64,000 nt of DNA, taken from the IMG/VR virus record IMGVR_UViG_3300022866_000322, positions 124,001-188,000 of that record, one strand, 5' to 3'. Under the pieces are notes generated by a model. That model worked only from the letters and a program-made list of their open reading frames with translations, searched no databases and was not told the DNA's origin. This document shows, piece after piece, positions 6,853 through 14,806 of this stretch (its first letter is position 1; each line of letters opens with the position of its first letter). This stretch comes from a virus. Position numbers and translations under genes: made by a program.

Positions 6853-7703
6853 TGAAACTTAAAATAAGCGAACTGTTTTACTCAGTGCAGGGAGAAGGCC
6901 GTTACATGGGTGTGCCCAGTGTATTCCTGCGTACATTTGGTTGCAACTTCCAATGTGCTGGTTTTGGTATGCCTAGAGGCGAAAAGACAACAGAAGTGGA
7001 CGCTATTATTGAGCTGAACGATAAATTCAAATACAAAACCTATGGTGACTTACCACTGGTAAAAACAGGATGTGACAGTTATGCTAGTTGGCATCCCAAG
7101 TTTAGGCACTTGAGTCCTACATACGAAAACGACGAGCTGGCAGACATGATCGTGGATACACTGCCTTTTAAAGAGTGGCGTGAAGAACACTTGGTTATTA
7201 CAGGTGGCGAACCATTACTGGGTTGGCAACGTGAGTATCCTGACTTGTTGAATCAACCCAGGATGCAGAAACTAAAGGAAATAACAATAGAAACAAATGG
7301 CACGCAACCATTGCATGAGGACTTTAGGTATTTCCTAAGTGATTGGACCAGTCGCAGAAGTTCTAGTGCATTAACGTTTAGCGTAAGTGCTAAACTAAGT
7401 TGTTCGGGTGAAAAGAAGGAAGATGCTATTTGCCCTGATGTTGTAGCAGAGTATAGTCACTTTGGTTACACCTACTTGAAGTTTGTTATTGCGAACGAGC
7501 AGGATGCAGAAGAAGCATTAGAAGCAGTAAAAGAATACAGATTAGCAGGCTTTGACGGTCATGTATACTTGATGCCAGTTGGTGGCGACGAACATACGTA
7601 CAGGTTAAATAATAAAGCAGTAGCCAACCTGGCTATGCGAAATGGTTTACGTTATTCAGATCGACTCCAAGTTCCGTTGTTCAAGAATGAGTGGGGGACA
7701 TAG
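6852..7703 (+). CDS. queE: QueE-like 7-carboxy-7-deazaguanine synthase with long cluster insertion
   Basis: This 283-residue radical SAM enzyme matches QueE, which rearranges 6-carboxytetrahydropterin to 7-carboxy-7-deazaguanine. It has the QueE N-terminus (SELFYSVQGEG), the GGEP SAM-binding motif near residue 119 and TIETNGT. The cluster cysteines are spread out: Cys31 and Cys35 in RTFGCNFQCAGFG, and Cys74 in KTGCDSYASW, which corresponds to the usual CDTxYAW. The spacing is therefore CX3CX38C instead of the common CX3CX2C, with a 38-residue insertion. It overlaps the cupin stop (TAATG). QueC, needed for the next step, is not in the window. Confidence 0.85.
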   Translation: MKLKISELFYSVQGEGRYMGVPSVFLRTFGCNFQCAGFGMPRGEKTTEVDAIIELNDKFKYKTYGDLPLVKTGCDSYASWHPKFRHLSPTYENDELADMIVDTLPFKEWREEHLVITGGEPLLGWQREYPDLLNQPRMQKLKEITIETNGTQPLHEDFRYFLSDWTSRRSSSALTFSVSAKLSCSGEKKEDAICPDVVAEYSHFGYTYLKFVIANEQDAEEALEAVKEYRLAGFDGHVYLMPVGGDEHTYRLNNKAVANLAMRNGLRYSDRLQVPLFKNEWGT

Positions 7704-7957
7704 AGTTGCCTATAAACCCCGGCCTATTATTTAAAAGTTTCGGTCACGTCAGTGGATTCAGACAGTGCAAGCACTGGGTCCCAAAGTTTTGCTTAATCCC
7801 CAAGCGATGCTATCTTAGTAATCGAATAATATTTTTAAAAAAAGCCTACAAAGGAACTGTTTCCTTATACAACTATAGAGGAAACGACAAGACAACTAGC
7901 ACGTATTGGGTGTCAGCTAACGAATTTATAATTTGGAAATTAAAAGGAAATCAATGA
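7691..7957 (+). CDS. Small basic protein, unknown
   Basis: The 88-residue frame begins at a GTG overlapping the end of queE and ends with an ATGA overlap into the next gene. It is basic and rich in aromatic residues, with GNDKTTSTYWVSANEFIIWKL near the end. I recognise no domain. The overlaps at both ends and the lack of another frame across this stretch support it as real, but the weak ribosome binding site makes the exact start uncertain. Confidence 0.6.
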   Translation: MGDIELPINPGLLFKSFGHVSGFRQCKHWVPKFCLIPKRCYLSNRIIFLKKAYKGTVSLYNYRGNDKTTSTYWVSANEFIIWKLKGNQ

Positions 7958-8136
7958 GTAACACATGTGTCATCTGCAAGAAACCAATCGATGATAAATG
8001 TACATGGTCAGTCTGTGCTTTGGCAAATAAAATTAGCACTCACAGAACAGTACAATCTACCAATGATATACAGTATGATAGCAAGTTTAATCCAGAATGG
8101 AAACAAGAAATTGAAAAATACCCAGGGAGACATTAA
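7954..8136 (+). CDS. Small CxxC protein
   Basis: The 60-residue product has an N-terminal zinc-ribbon-like start, NTCVICKKPIDDKC, with a further cysteine in WSVCALA, suggesting a small metal-binding knuckle. The rest is polar. The start at 7954 is chosen because it overlaps the upstream stop (ATGA) and follows an AAAAGGA ribosome binding site; an earlier in-frame ATG at 7933 lacks these. The function is unknown. Confidence 0.65.
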   Translation: MSNTCVICKKPIDDKCTWSVCALANKISTHRTVQSTNDIQYDSKFNPEWKQEIEKYPGRH

Positions 8137-8516
8137 TGTTTGACATGTTCAAGAAGAAAAAACCACAAAAGAAAGAAGCACCCAAAGCCAAGAAGACTGA
8201 TAAAGAAATAGCATCAGAAAAGAAAGAACCATGGGTAAATGTGTTAACAGTAGAAGTTGACCCAGATGATCCAGGCAATGGTGCGTTTGAACTTGATTGG
8301 AATGATCACTTTGTGGCAAAATTAGTTAAAGCAGGCTACCAACAGAAAAAAGAAGATACTGACGCTGTTATAGTCGATCGTTGGTTCCATGCAGTATGTA
8401 AAAATGTTCTAGCAGAAAACTACGAACAGTGGGAGGCTAATCAAGATCAGACAGAAGGCCGTGCAAGACAAAATACGCAGAATGACCTAGGCGAAGGCAG
8501 AACTGAAGTTTCATGA
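8136..8516 (+). CDS. Conserved phage protein with Lys-rich N-terminus
   Basis: The 126-residue product begins with a strongly basic segment (MFDMFKKKKPQKK) and then a compact acidic region with VNVLTVEVDPDDPGNGAFELDWN. From memory this resembles a short conserved protein of unknown function in T4-like cyanomyoviruses; I could not check it. It overlaps both neighbours by one to four bases, placing it in a coupled set with the CxxC protein and the SGNH hydrolase. Confidence 0.7.
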   Translation: MFDMFKKKKPQKKEAPKAKKTDKEIASEKKEPWVNVLTVEVDPDDPGNGAFELDWNDHFVAKLVKAGYQQKKEDTDAVIVDRWFHAVCKNVLAENYEQWEANQDQTEGRARQNTQNDLGEGRTEVS

Positions 8517-9202
8517 TACTGTATGTAAATGGTGACAGCCATAGTGCGGGAGCTGAAGCAGTTAACGATTATTGTTTTGCAGAAGATGATCCTTTTTACT
8601 ATAATCTTGGACGTATACCTCATCCCGAGAACGAAAAGGTCAGTTATGGTTGTTTAATAGCAAACGAATTATTTGCTATACTGCACTGTGGTGCAGAAGC
8701 CGCCAGCAGTAACGATCGTATACTACGTACCACTAGAGCATACATTGCAGGTGGTAAACCTAATGCTGTTATTATAGGATGGAGTACACATGAAAGGCAA
8801 GAATGGTTGCACCATAACACTTATTGGCAAATTAATGCAGGTGGCGTAGGAGAAGACTGGCCTGAATTAGTAAAGGAAAAATACAAGTTTTATATTGCTA
8901 ACATAGACTGGATCATGTGCGAACAACAAGAACATGAAAAGATTTGGCAGTTCCACAAAGAACTACAAGAACAAGAAATACCGCATTTGTTTTTCAACAG
9001 TTTCAGTAACTTTCGACACATCCCATTGCAAGATCGAGAAGATTGGGAAGATTGTTTTATAGAGCCATACAACCCAGACATGACATACTACAACTATTTA
9101 AAGAATCAAGGACTTACAGCACTTCCAAGTTACCACTACAGAGCAGATGGTCATCGTAAATGGGCAGAATTCCTGTTACCTTACTTGACTAAGCTTCTGT
9201 AA
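8513..9202 (+). CDS. SGNH/GDSL-type hydrolase
   Basis: The 229-residue protein has the block I serine motif at its start (LYVNGDSHSAG), a block III-like Asn (SSNDR) and a final DGH in YHYRADGHRKWAEF, giving a Ser-Asp-His catalytic set. SGNH enzymes are esterases or acetyltransfer-type enzymes that remove or move acyl groups on glycans and lipids. Three more members lie in the minus-strand cluster at 25852, 27964 and 28669. There is no signal peptide, so it would act in the cytoplasm or on intracellular intermediates. A promoter for the next gene lies in its last codons. Confidence 0.75.
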   Translation: MILYVNGDSHSAGAEAVNDYCFAEDDPFYYNLGRIPHPENEKVSYGCLIANELFAILHCGAEAASSNDRILRTTRAYIAGGKPNAVIIGWSTHERQEWLHHNTYWQINAGGVGEDWPELVKEKYKFYIANIDWIMCEQQEHEKIWQFHKELQEQEIPHLFFNSFSNFRHIPLQDREDWEDCFIEPYNPDMTYYNYLKNQGLTALPSYHYRADGHRKWAEFLLPYLTKLL

Positions 9203-9213
9203 TATGCTACTAT
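9185..9213 (+). promoter_or_regulatory. Probable sigma-70 promoter, leaderless start for RNase H gene
   Basis: TTGACT (9185-9190, 5/6 to consensus) and TACTAT (9208-9213, 4/6) are 17 bp apart. The first transcribed base would be 9220, the A of the next ATG, repeating the arrangement at 4857. No Shine-Dalgarno sequence is present. Confidence 0.5.
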
Positions 9214-9219
9214 TATTAA

Positions 9220-10209
9220 ATGAAATATCTTATTGTAGACACAGCAAACACATTCTTTCGCGCCCGACACAGCGCACACCGTCAAAGCGACACCTGGGAT
9301 AAACTTGGTTTTGCTGTACACGTTACACTATCAAGTGTAAACAAGGCGTGGCGTGACCATAAAGCAGACCATGTTGTGTTCTGTTTAGAAGGGCGTAGTT
9401 GGCGCAAAGACTTTTATGAACCTTATAAAAAGAATAGAGCAGTTGCAAGGCAAGCACTAACCGAAGCACAAGCAGAAGAAGATACACTGTTTTGGGAAGC
9501 ATTTGATTCATTAAAAACTTTCCTAGATGAAAAGACAAATTGCACTGTGATGCGTCACAGTAACTTAGAAGCAGATGATTTAATTGCAGGTTGGGTACAA
9601 GCACACCCAGATGACGAGCATGTTATTGTAAGTAGTGACACAGACTTCCATCAACTGTTAGCAAACAACGTAAAGCAATACAATGGTGTTGCAGACGAGC
9701 TACACACACTGGAAGGTATATTCGACAAGAGAGGTAAGTTGGTAATGGACAAGAAGACCAAAGAGGCCAAGCAAATACCTGATCCAGAGTGGATCTTGTT
9801 TGAAAAGTGTATGCGTGGTGATAGCACAGATAATGTGTTTAGTGCGTATCCGGGAGTGCGTAAAAAAGGTACAAAAAACAAAATTGGATTGCTTGAAGCC
9901 TATGCTGACCGAAATGCAAAAGGCTTTAATTGGAACAATCTAATGCTACAGCGTTGGACAGACCATAATGGTGAAGAACACAGAGTATTAGATGATTATG
10001 AACGCAACAGGATATTGGTTGATCTCACTGCACAACCCGAAGAAGTAAAACAACAAATTGCAACTACTATTACAGAAGGCAGTGTTACTAGAAAACGACC
10101 AATGGTAGGCGCACAGTTTTTAAAGTTTTGTGGCAAATATGATCTGGTTAAGCTCAGTGAACACAGTCAACAGTATGCAGAGTTTTTAGGAGCAGAGAAT
10201 CCACAATGA
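9220..10209 (+). CDS. rnh: T4 RNase H-like 5'-3' exonuclease
   Basis: The 329-residue protein is a flap-endonuclease family nuclease like T4 RNase H, which removes RNA primers and flaps from Okazaki fragments. The metal-binding acidic residues appear in order: IVDTANTFF at the start, NLEADDLIAGW, VSSDTDFHQLL and CMRGDSTDNV, which leads into the helix-hairpin-helix-like region (YPGVRKKGTKNKIG). The length is close to T4 RNase H (305 residues). It is predicted to be leaderless and overlaps the downstream DNA glycosylase gene by four bases, forming a DNA replication and repair pair. Confidence 0.88.
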   Translation: MKYLIVDTANTFFRARHSAHRQSDTWDKLGFAVHVTLSSVNKAWRDHKADHVVFCLEGRSWRKDFYEPYKKNRAVARQALTEAQAEEDTLFWEAFDSLKTFLDEKTNCTVMRHSNLEADDLIAGWVQAHPDDEHVIVSSDTDFHQLLANNVKQYNGVADELHTLEGIFDKRGKLVMDKKTKEAKQIPDPEWILFEKCMRGDSTDNVFSAYPGVRKKGTKNKIGLLEAYADRNAKGFNWNNLMLQRWTDHNGEEHRVLDDYERNRILVDLTAQPEEVKQQIATTITEGSVTRKRPMVGAQFLKFCGKYDLVKLSEHSQQYAEFLGAENPQ

Positions 10210-10598
10210 TTGATCAATTGATGGTCCAACAGCAGGTATACAACGTGTGGCAACACATGGTTGGTGTTATATGTTTAAACTGTACAAATCGTAAACAGGT
10301 TAAACGTGTACTGCCTGAGTTTTTTGCTAAATGGCCAACGCATGATAAGTTATTGCAGGCATCGCCACAAGAGATTGAACAAGTAATTGCACCACTTGGA
10401 ATGAAACATGTACGGTTAAAAAGACTGTGTCGCATGAGTGAGCAGTTTGAAAACTGGGACGGAGAAGATGCCACTGCACTATATGGCATTGGCAAGTACG
10501 GCAGTGACAGTTATAGACTATTCTATAAACAAGAAATACCAGAGGATGTAGGGGATCACGAATTAAAAAGGTATATCCAGGAAGAACTAACGTTATGA
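10206..10598 (+). CDS. MBD4-like HhH mismatch DNA glycosylase
   Basis: This 130-residue protein is a helix-hairpin-helix DNA glycosylase most like the catalytic domain of MBD4, which excises T or U opposite G. Matching features are an N-terminal ICLNCTNRKQ helix, PLGMKHVRLKRL, the hairpin LYGIGKYGSDSYRLF (residues 92-106) and GDHELKRY, whose Asp117 aligns with the MBD4 catalytic Asp. It has no methyl-binding domain and no endonuclease III iron-sulfur cysteine cluster. Coupled to RNase H, it probably repairs deaminated bases in phage DNA; whether it acts on a modified base is unknown. Confidence 0.75.
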   Translation: MIDQLMVQQQVYNVWQHMVGVICLNCTNRKQVKRVLPEFFAKWPTHDKLLQASPQEIEQVIAPLGMKHVRLKRLCRMSEQFENWDGEDATALYGIGKYGSDSYRLFYKQEIPEDVGDHELKRYIQEELTL

Positions 10599-11059
10599 AT
10601 GACCTAGTAGCAAGAACTATAATCAAAAACAAATATTGGGTGGTAGAGCAATCTGGTAACCAGATTGCTACTATACAAGCAGTAGAAAACGGCGGCTTTG
10701 TGTATGTACACGACGACCGAAGAGAAACATATTCTAACGTAAAAAATATAAAGTCCAAATACAACATACGATTTGCACCTAATGACCAATCAGGTGCCAA
10801 GGAAAATCAAAAAGAAGTTCATGGTTTTCCTGCTACCAGTCGGACATATAATGAAGTATACGATATAAAACACAAAGTTGCTATCTATACCAAGTTACCA
10901 AAAAGTCGAAGTCATTATTGTGCAGGATGGTACTTAATTAAGTCAAGCAACAAATGGTCAAAAGTATTTTGTCCCAAAACCATAGTTATCAAAAGGTATG
11001 AATACCGTGGCCCATTTAAAACAGAACAAGACATGTTAGAAAAGTTGAAACAATTATGA
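10595..11059 (+). CDS. Phage protein of unknown function, possible two-part repeat
   Basis: The 154-residue basic protein starts with ARTIIKNKYWVVEQSGNQIATI and contains FVYVHDDRRETYSNVKNIKS. The C-terminal part (CAGWYLIKSSNKWSKVFCPK) resembles small structured repeats seen in cyanophage proteins of unknown role. No enzymatic motif or membrane segment is visible. It overlaps both neighbours by four bases (ATGA), consistent with co-translation after the glycosylase. Confidence 0.65.
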   Translation: MNDLVARTIIKNKYWVVEQSGNQIATIQAVENGGFVYVHDDRRETYSNVKNIKSKYNIRFAPNDQSGAKENQKEVHGFPATSRTYNEVYDIKHKVAIYTKLPKSRSHYCAGWYLIKSSNKWSKVFCPKTIVIKRYEYRGPFKTEQDMLEKLKQL

Positions 11060-11430
11060 TAATTAAAAAATTTGCACAAGGTTTTATCCTGGGTGTAGTT
11101 ACAACAGGAGCAATCACAATCGGGGCAGAAATATTTGCACAGGAACTAAGCGACGACAGTGAAGAATCTGTATTGAGAAGTAAGCCAGTAGAATGCTACG
11201 CTAGCCAAAGTGTACTAACGATAGCAGAAGATCAAGGCTACGAAGTTTTTTGGCAGGGCGCAAACATCAAAGACAATTACCCAGACAACACGATTGCAAT
11301 TATAATTAACGCAGAACAAAATTCATGGATGGCGCTTGAGATGAACATAGAGGCGGCATGTGTATTAGGTTTTGGTGGTAACTTTTGGCTTTTTGATCAA
11401 TATTATTATAACGACGGAGACGCAAGTTAA
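11056..11430 (+). CDS. Exported or membrane-anchored small protein
   Basis: The 124-residue product has a positively charged start (MIIKKFAQ) followed by a hydrophobic stretch (GFILGVVTTGAITIGAEIFA), which could be a signal peptide cut near FAQ or a membrane anchor. The acidic remainder includes ECYASQSVLTIAEDQGYEV and has two cysteines. I recognise no family. Overlaps at both ends tie it to its neighbours. Confidence 0.6.
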   Translation: MIIKKFAQGFILGVVTTGAITIGAEIFAQELSDDSEESVLRSKPVECYASQSVLTIAEDQGYEVFWQGANIKDNYPDNTIAIIINAEQNSWMALEMNIEAACVLGFGGNFWLFDQYYYNDGDAS

Positions 11431-11642
11431 TGCAAAAGATCAGTTTAGCAATCAAACAGTTTAACGATAAAGTTAATTTAATGAACCAGACCGGTAGTAA
11501 ACAATTGGCACTAACAGCACAAGAAGCACGTAATTTACATAGTGATGTCTATGTGCTGTTAGCTAATCTTGCTGAGACACAGGAAACAACATCTGCGTCT
11601 GAGCCTGTAAATTCAATAAGTGTAGACGGAGGTGGATTTTAA
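11430..11642 (+). CDS. Small helical protein ending in DGGGF
   Basis: The 70-residue product is predominantly helical (LALTAQEARNLHSDVYVLLANLAE) with a disordered tail ending VDGGGF. It resembles, from memory, small conserved proteins in T4-like cyanophages with a terminal DGGxF, but the role is unknown. The start overlaps the previous stop (TAATG). Confidence 0.6.
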   Translation: MQKISLAIKQFNDKVNLMNQTGSKQLALTAQEARNLHSDVYVLLANLAETQETTSASEPVNSISVDGGGF

Positions 11643-11665
11643 TGATTATATACCCACTTTTTAGT

Positions 11666-11673
11666 CATAAATA
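11666..11673 (+). promoter_or_regulatory. Candidate T4-type late promoter CATAAATA
   Basis: CATAAATA lies 20 bases upstream of the ATG at 11694, in the 51-base gap after 11642, and is followed by an AAGGA ribosome binding site. It differs from the T4 late core TATAAATA in one base and matches the same motif before structural genes on the other strand. Confidence 0.45.
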
Positions 11674-11693
11674 CTGTATTCAAGGAAATAGAG

Positions 11694-11981
11694 ATGTCCA
11701 GACCAAAGCCGACGGTCTTGTTAGAGCATGTTAACAAGACAAATTATAAAAGCGATCAAGTTCTAAGTAGTGATGGAATTTGGGCAGTCTTTTATGATGA
11801 CCGTCCAATCAATCTAAAAAGTCACAACATACTATTACATTACCCAGGACCTAAGTACAAAAAGGTAAGTTTTAGTAATAGTGGGCATGCGATTAACCTT
11901 TGTAAAAAACTCAATGCGCTGTTTAAAACAGACCAATTCACAGTTGTACTGATGAAGCAAGGTGAGCAAGTCTTTCCTTAG
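11694..11981 (+). CDS. Conserved small protein of T4-like marine phages
   Basis: This 95-residue basic protein (MSRPKPTVLLEHVNKTNYKS, IWAVFYDDRPINLKS, YPGPKYKKVSFSNSGHA) looks like a widely conserved cyanomyovirus protein of unknown function, by recollection only. The SNSGHAINLCKKLN helix and FTVVLMKQG end fit that family. An AAGGA ribosome binding site precedes the ATG, and a candidate late promoter lies just upstream. It overlaps the next gene by 20 bases. Confidence 0.7.
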   Translation: MSRPKPTVLLEHVNKTNYKSDQVLSSDGIWAVFYDDRPINLKSHNILLHYPGPKYKKVSFSNSGHAINLCKKLNALFKTDQFTVVLMKQGEQVFP

Positions 11982-12324
11982 TCAATTAGATTACGCAAAA
12001 CTTTTCTTAGAAAAGGGCGGAGGTAAGTACTCCAACCTAGACCATTGGCTCCGTAAATGGTTTTGGAACCATACCGACCAAAATAAATTACGCCTAAGCA
12101 AAGACGGTTTCAAATACCTCAGAGGCGTAGAGTTTCCAGTATATCAAGTAAAACTTCCAGAAAAACTCAAAAATCGCACACTCATACAAATGAGTCGTCT
12201 GCTATCCTGTTGTTACTACATAGAAAATCTAAGTTCTGTTTGGCTTACAGGCGAGGACGAAACTGTGATGCTGAAACTCCATGCTGACAATCTGCAACAA
12301 TACTTAGATAATCTTTCTTTATAA
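11962..12324 (+). CDS. Hypothetical phage protein
   Basis: The 120-residue basic protein begins at a GTG inside the end of the previous gene. It is rich in aromatic and basic residues (NLDHWLRKWFWNHTDQNKLR) and ends with a helical segment. I recognise no domain. It is the last gene before a 90-base spacer carrying the strong promoter of the MoxR gene. Confidence 0.55.
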   Translation: MSKSFLSQLDYAKLFLEKGGGKYSNLDHWLRKWFWNHTDQNKLRLSKDGFKYLRGVEFPVYQVKLPEKLKNRTLIQMSRLLSCCYYIENLSSVWLTGEDETVMLKLHADNLQQYLDNLSL

Positions 12325-12353
12325 TTAACAACTTACACCGCCAAATAAACTGA

Positions 12354-12382
12354 TTGACATTTGGCCAGAAAGAGCTTATAAT
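12354..12382 (+). promoter_or_regulatory. Consensus sigma-70 promoter for MoxR/VWA module
   Basis: TTGACA (12354-12359) and TATAAT (12377-12382) are exactly 17 bp apart, a perfect consensus. Transcription should begin near 12389, leaving a 26-base leader with an AAAGGAGA ribosome binding site before the ATG at 12415. Confidence 0.85.
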
Positions 12383-12414
12383 AGTATTTGATAAGTTGAT
12401 AAAGGAGAGCATAA

Positions 12415-13518
12415 ATGGCAGTTAGCGAAACAAGAACAGTAAATGTAGAAGAAGCCCGTGCTAGAATACAACGGTGCTTTAATCTTAAAAGACCTGTGTT
12501 TTTATGGGGGCCTCCGGGAGTAGGCAAAAGTGATATCATCTCCCAAATTACAGATGATCTAAACGGATACATGATTGATCTTAGACTTGGTCAAATGGAT
12601 CCAACTGATATTAGAGGTATTCCGTTCTTCAATAAAGAAGCTGAGAAAATGGATTGGGCTCCACCAATTGAATTACCAGACGAAGAACTAGCCGCAGAAT
12701 ACCCAGTTATCGTCTTGTTCTTAGACGAAATGAATTCCGCTACTCCGGCGGTACAAGCGGCGGCTTATCAGCTTATCCTGAACAGGCGTGTTGGTAAATA
12801 CTCTCTTCCTGAGAACGTGGTTATCGTAGCCGCTGGTAACCGCGACAGCGACAAAGGTGTTACATATCGTATGCCGACACCGCTGGCCAACCGCTTCGTT
12901 CACTTAGAAGTTAAAGCTGATTTTCAAACTTGGCAAACTTGGGCAGTTAAAAATAAAGTACACCAGGATGTTGTTGGTTACTTGAGTTTTGCTAAACAAG
13001 ACCTGTTTGATTTCGAACCACGTTCGTCGAGTCGTAGTTTTGCTACTCCGCGATCATGGGTGTTTGTGTCAGATTTCTGCAAAGACGCAGATATTACTGA
13101 CGGTGAACTTAGTGATCTAGTTTGTGGTAGTGTTGGTGAAGGCGTCAGTGGTAAGTTTATGGCGCACCGCAAAATTGCTGGGTCATTACCTAAGCCAGAA
13201 GATATATTAAGTGGCAAAACTACAAAGATGGAATCCAAAGAGATCAGCGCCATGTATGCTCTAACGACTAGTATGTGTTACGAGTTGCAGGACTTCTTGG
13301 AAAAGAACAAGGATAGTCTCCCAGCTTTCCACAAGCAGGCCGATAACTTCTTAAAATTTATGATGGAGAACTTTACCACCGAAGTATGTGTTATGGGTGC
13401 TCGTGTTGCTCTTACTACATACAATCTTCCAATGGTACCTGGCAAGATGCCTAGCTTTGATAATTTTCACAAGAAGTATGGCAAGTATGTAATTGCCGCG
13501 GCAAGTTCTAATAAGTAA
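12415..13518 (+). CDS. MoxR-type AAA+ ATPase
   Basis: The 367-residue protein is a MoxR-family AAA+ ATPase. The Walker A is WGPPGVGKSD (residues 31-40), the Walker B is VIVLFLDEMNSA (Asp103-Glu104), and sensor and arginine-finger regions follow in IVAAGNRDSDKGVTY and LANRF. MoxR ATPases work with VWA-domain partners as chaperones in metal insertion or assembly of complexes. Here the next gene, 16 bases downstream, encodes exactly such a partner, and a perfect promoter drives both. A role in virion maturation or host takeover is possible but not shown. Confidence 0.88.
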   Translation: MAVSETRTVNVEEARARIQRCFNLKRPVFLWGPPGVGKSDIISQITDDLNGYMIDLRLGQMDPTDIRGIPFFNKEAEKMDWAPPIELPDEELAAEYPVIVLFLDEMNSATPAVQAAAYQLILNRRVGKYSLPENVVIVAAGNRDSDKGVTYRMPTPLANRFVHLEVKADFQTWQTWAVKNKVHQDVVGYLSFAKQDLFDFEPRSSSRSFATPRSWVFVSDFCKDADITDGELSDLVCGSVGEGVSGKFMAHRKIAGSLPKPEDILSGKTTKMESKEISAMYALTTSMCYELQDFLEKNKDSLPAFHKQADNFLKFMMENFTTEVCVMGARVALTTYNLPMVPGKMPSFDNFHKKYGKYVIAAASSNK

Positions 13519-13534
13519 TTTACAAGGAGCGAAC

Positions 13535-14806
13535 ATGAGTGATTCAACAGTTATTAATAAGCAGGACAGTGTAGTAACTGAAACTGATCCTGCAATAGAT
13601 GCCAGGGCAAGAGAAAAACTGGTAACTGCACGAATTGGACTGTTGCTGAAAGCACCTTTCTTTGGACAACTTACATCACGTATGGATTTAGTTAATGCTG
13701 ATGCGTGGTGTCCTACTGCCGCCACGGATGGCAGGAAGTTCTACTACAACTCCGAGTTTATTGACAAGTTACCATTACGACAGTGTGAGTTCCTAGCAGG
13801 ACACGAAGTGCTACACGTAGTGTATGATCACTTGGGACGTAAAGATGATCGTAACGCTAAACTCAGTAACATTGCCGCAGACTATTGCGTTAACCAAGAC
13901 CTTATCGATCAAAGAATTGGTGAAAAAATTAACGTAGTACCAATACTTCATGACCCAAAGTTTAGAGGCTGGGCATACGAAGAAGTGTACGAGTACTTGT
14001 TCGACAATGCCGACAAGATTGATATAGAAAGCCTAGCTGATCAATTGTTGGACGAGCACCTCGAAGAAGAAGGTGAAGGTGGTGGCGCAGGTGACGATGA
14101 TCAAGATGGTAACGGTCGTCCTAGGATTAGTGCAGAAGAAGCCAAACAGATCAAAGATGAAATACGTGGTGCTGTATTATCAGCCGCACAGTCTGCAGGG
14201 TCGGGTAACTTACCATCAGGTGTAAGACGTCTTATTAAAGACTTAACTGCTCCTGTTATTGATTGGCGTGAACTGATCAGTCAGCAGATTCAATCTGTGT
14301 ACAAAGACGACTACAGTTTTGCCCGAGTTAACAGACGTGGTTGGCACTTTGATGGTATACTTCCAGGCATGAAGCCAGGCGAAATGATTGATGTGTGTAT
14401 TGCACTTGACCAGTCTGGAAGTATACTGGATGAAGATTCCAAAGCATTCCTAAGTGAAGTAAAAAGCATTATGGAATCGTTTGAGGAATACCGTATTACC
14501 ATATGGTGCTTTGATACTGGCGTGTACAATGTTAAAACATACACATCAGACAACATCGAAGACATACTAGACTATGAACTAGCAGGTGGTGGCGGTACTG
14601 ACTTTGAGTGCAACTGGGACTTTATGAAAGAAGAAGGTATCGAACCCAAACGTTTCATAATGTTTACAGATGGATATCCATTTGGTTCGTGGGGTGATCC
14701 GGACTATTGCGAAACTGTTTGGGTTATCAAAGGCAACGAAACATGTGAACCACCATTCGGCATTTGGGCCCATTACGAGAAAGAAGAAATGAAGAAGGGT
14801 CGTTGA
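13535..14806 (+). CDS. HExxH metallopeptidase-like/VWA-domain protein (DUF2201-type)
   Basis: The 423-residue protein has two parts. The N-terminal part carries GHEVLHVVYDH (HExxH at residues 90-94), a zinc-peptidase-like motif found in the DUF2201 family. An acidic linker (EEEGEGGGAGDDDQDGNG) follows. The C-terminal part is a von Willebrand A-like domain with the metal-site motif CIALDQSGSI, then GGGGTDFECN and IMFTDGYPFGSWG. It is the expected partner of the upstream MoxR ATPase. The ATG at 13535 follows an AAGGAGC site; an earlier in-frame start would overlap the ATPase gene. Proteolytic activity is inferred only from the motif. Confidence 0.82.
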   Translation: MSDSTVINKQDSVVTETDPAIDARAREKLVTARIGLLLKAPFFGQLTSRMDLVNADAWCPTAATDGRKFYYNSEFIDKLPLRQCEFLAGHEVLHVVYDHLGRKDDRNAKLSNIAADYCVNQDLIDQRIGEKINVVPILHDPKFRGWAYEEVYEYLFDNADKIDIESLADQLLDEHLEEEGEGGGAGDDDQDGNGRPRISAEEAKQIKDEIRGAVLSAAQSAGSGNLPSGVRRLIKDLTAPVIDWRELISQQIQSVYKDDYSFARVNRRGWHFDGILPGMKPGEMIDVCIALDQSGSILDEDSKAFLSEVKSIMESFEEYRITIWCFDTGVYNVKTYTSDNIEDILDYELAGGGGTDFECNWDFMKEEGIEPKRFIMFTDGYPFGSWGDPDYCETVWVIKGNETCEPPFGIWAHYEKEEMKKGR

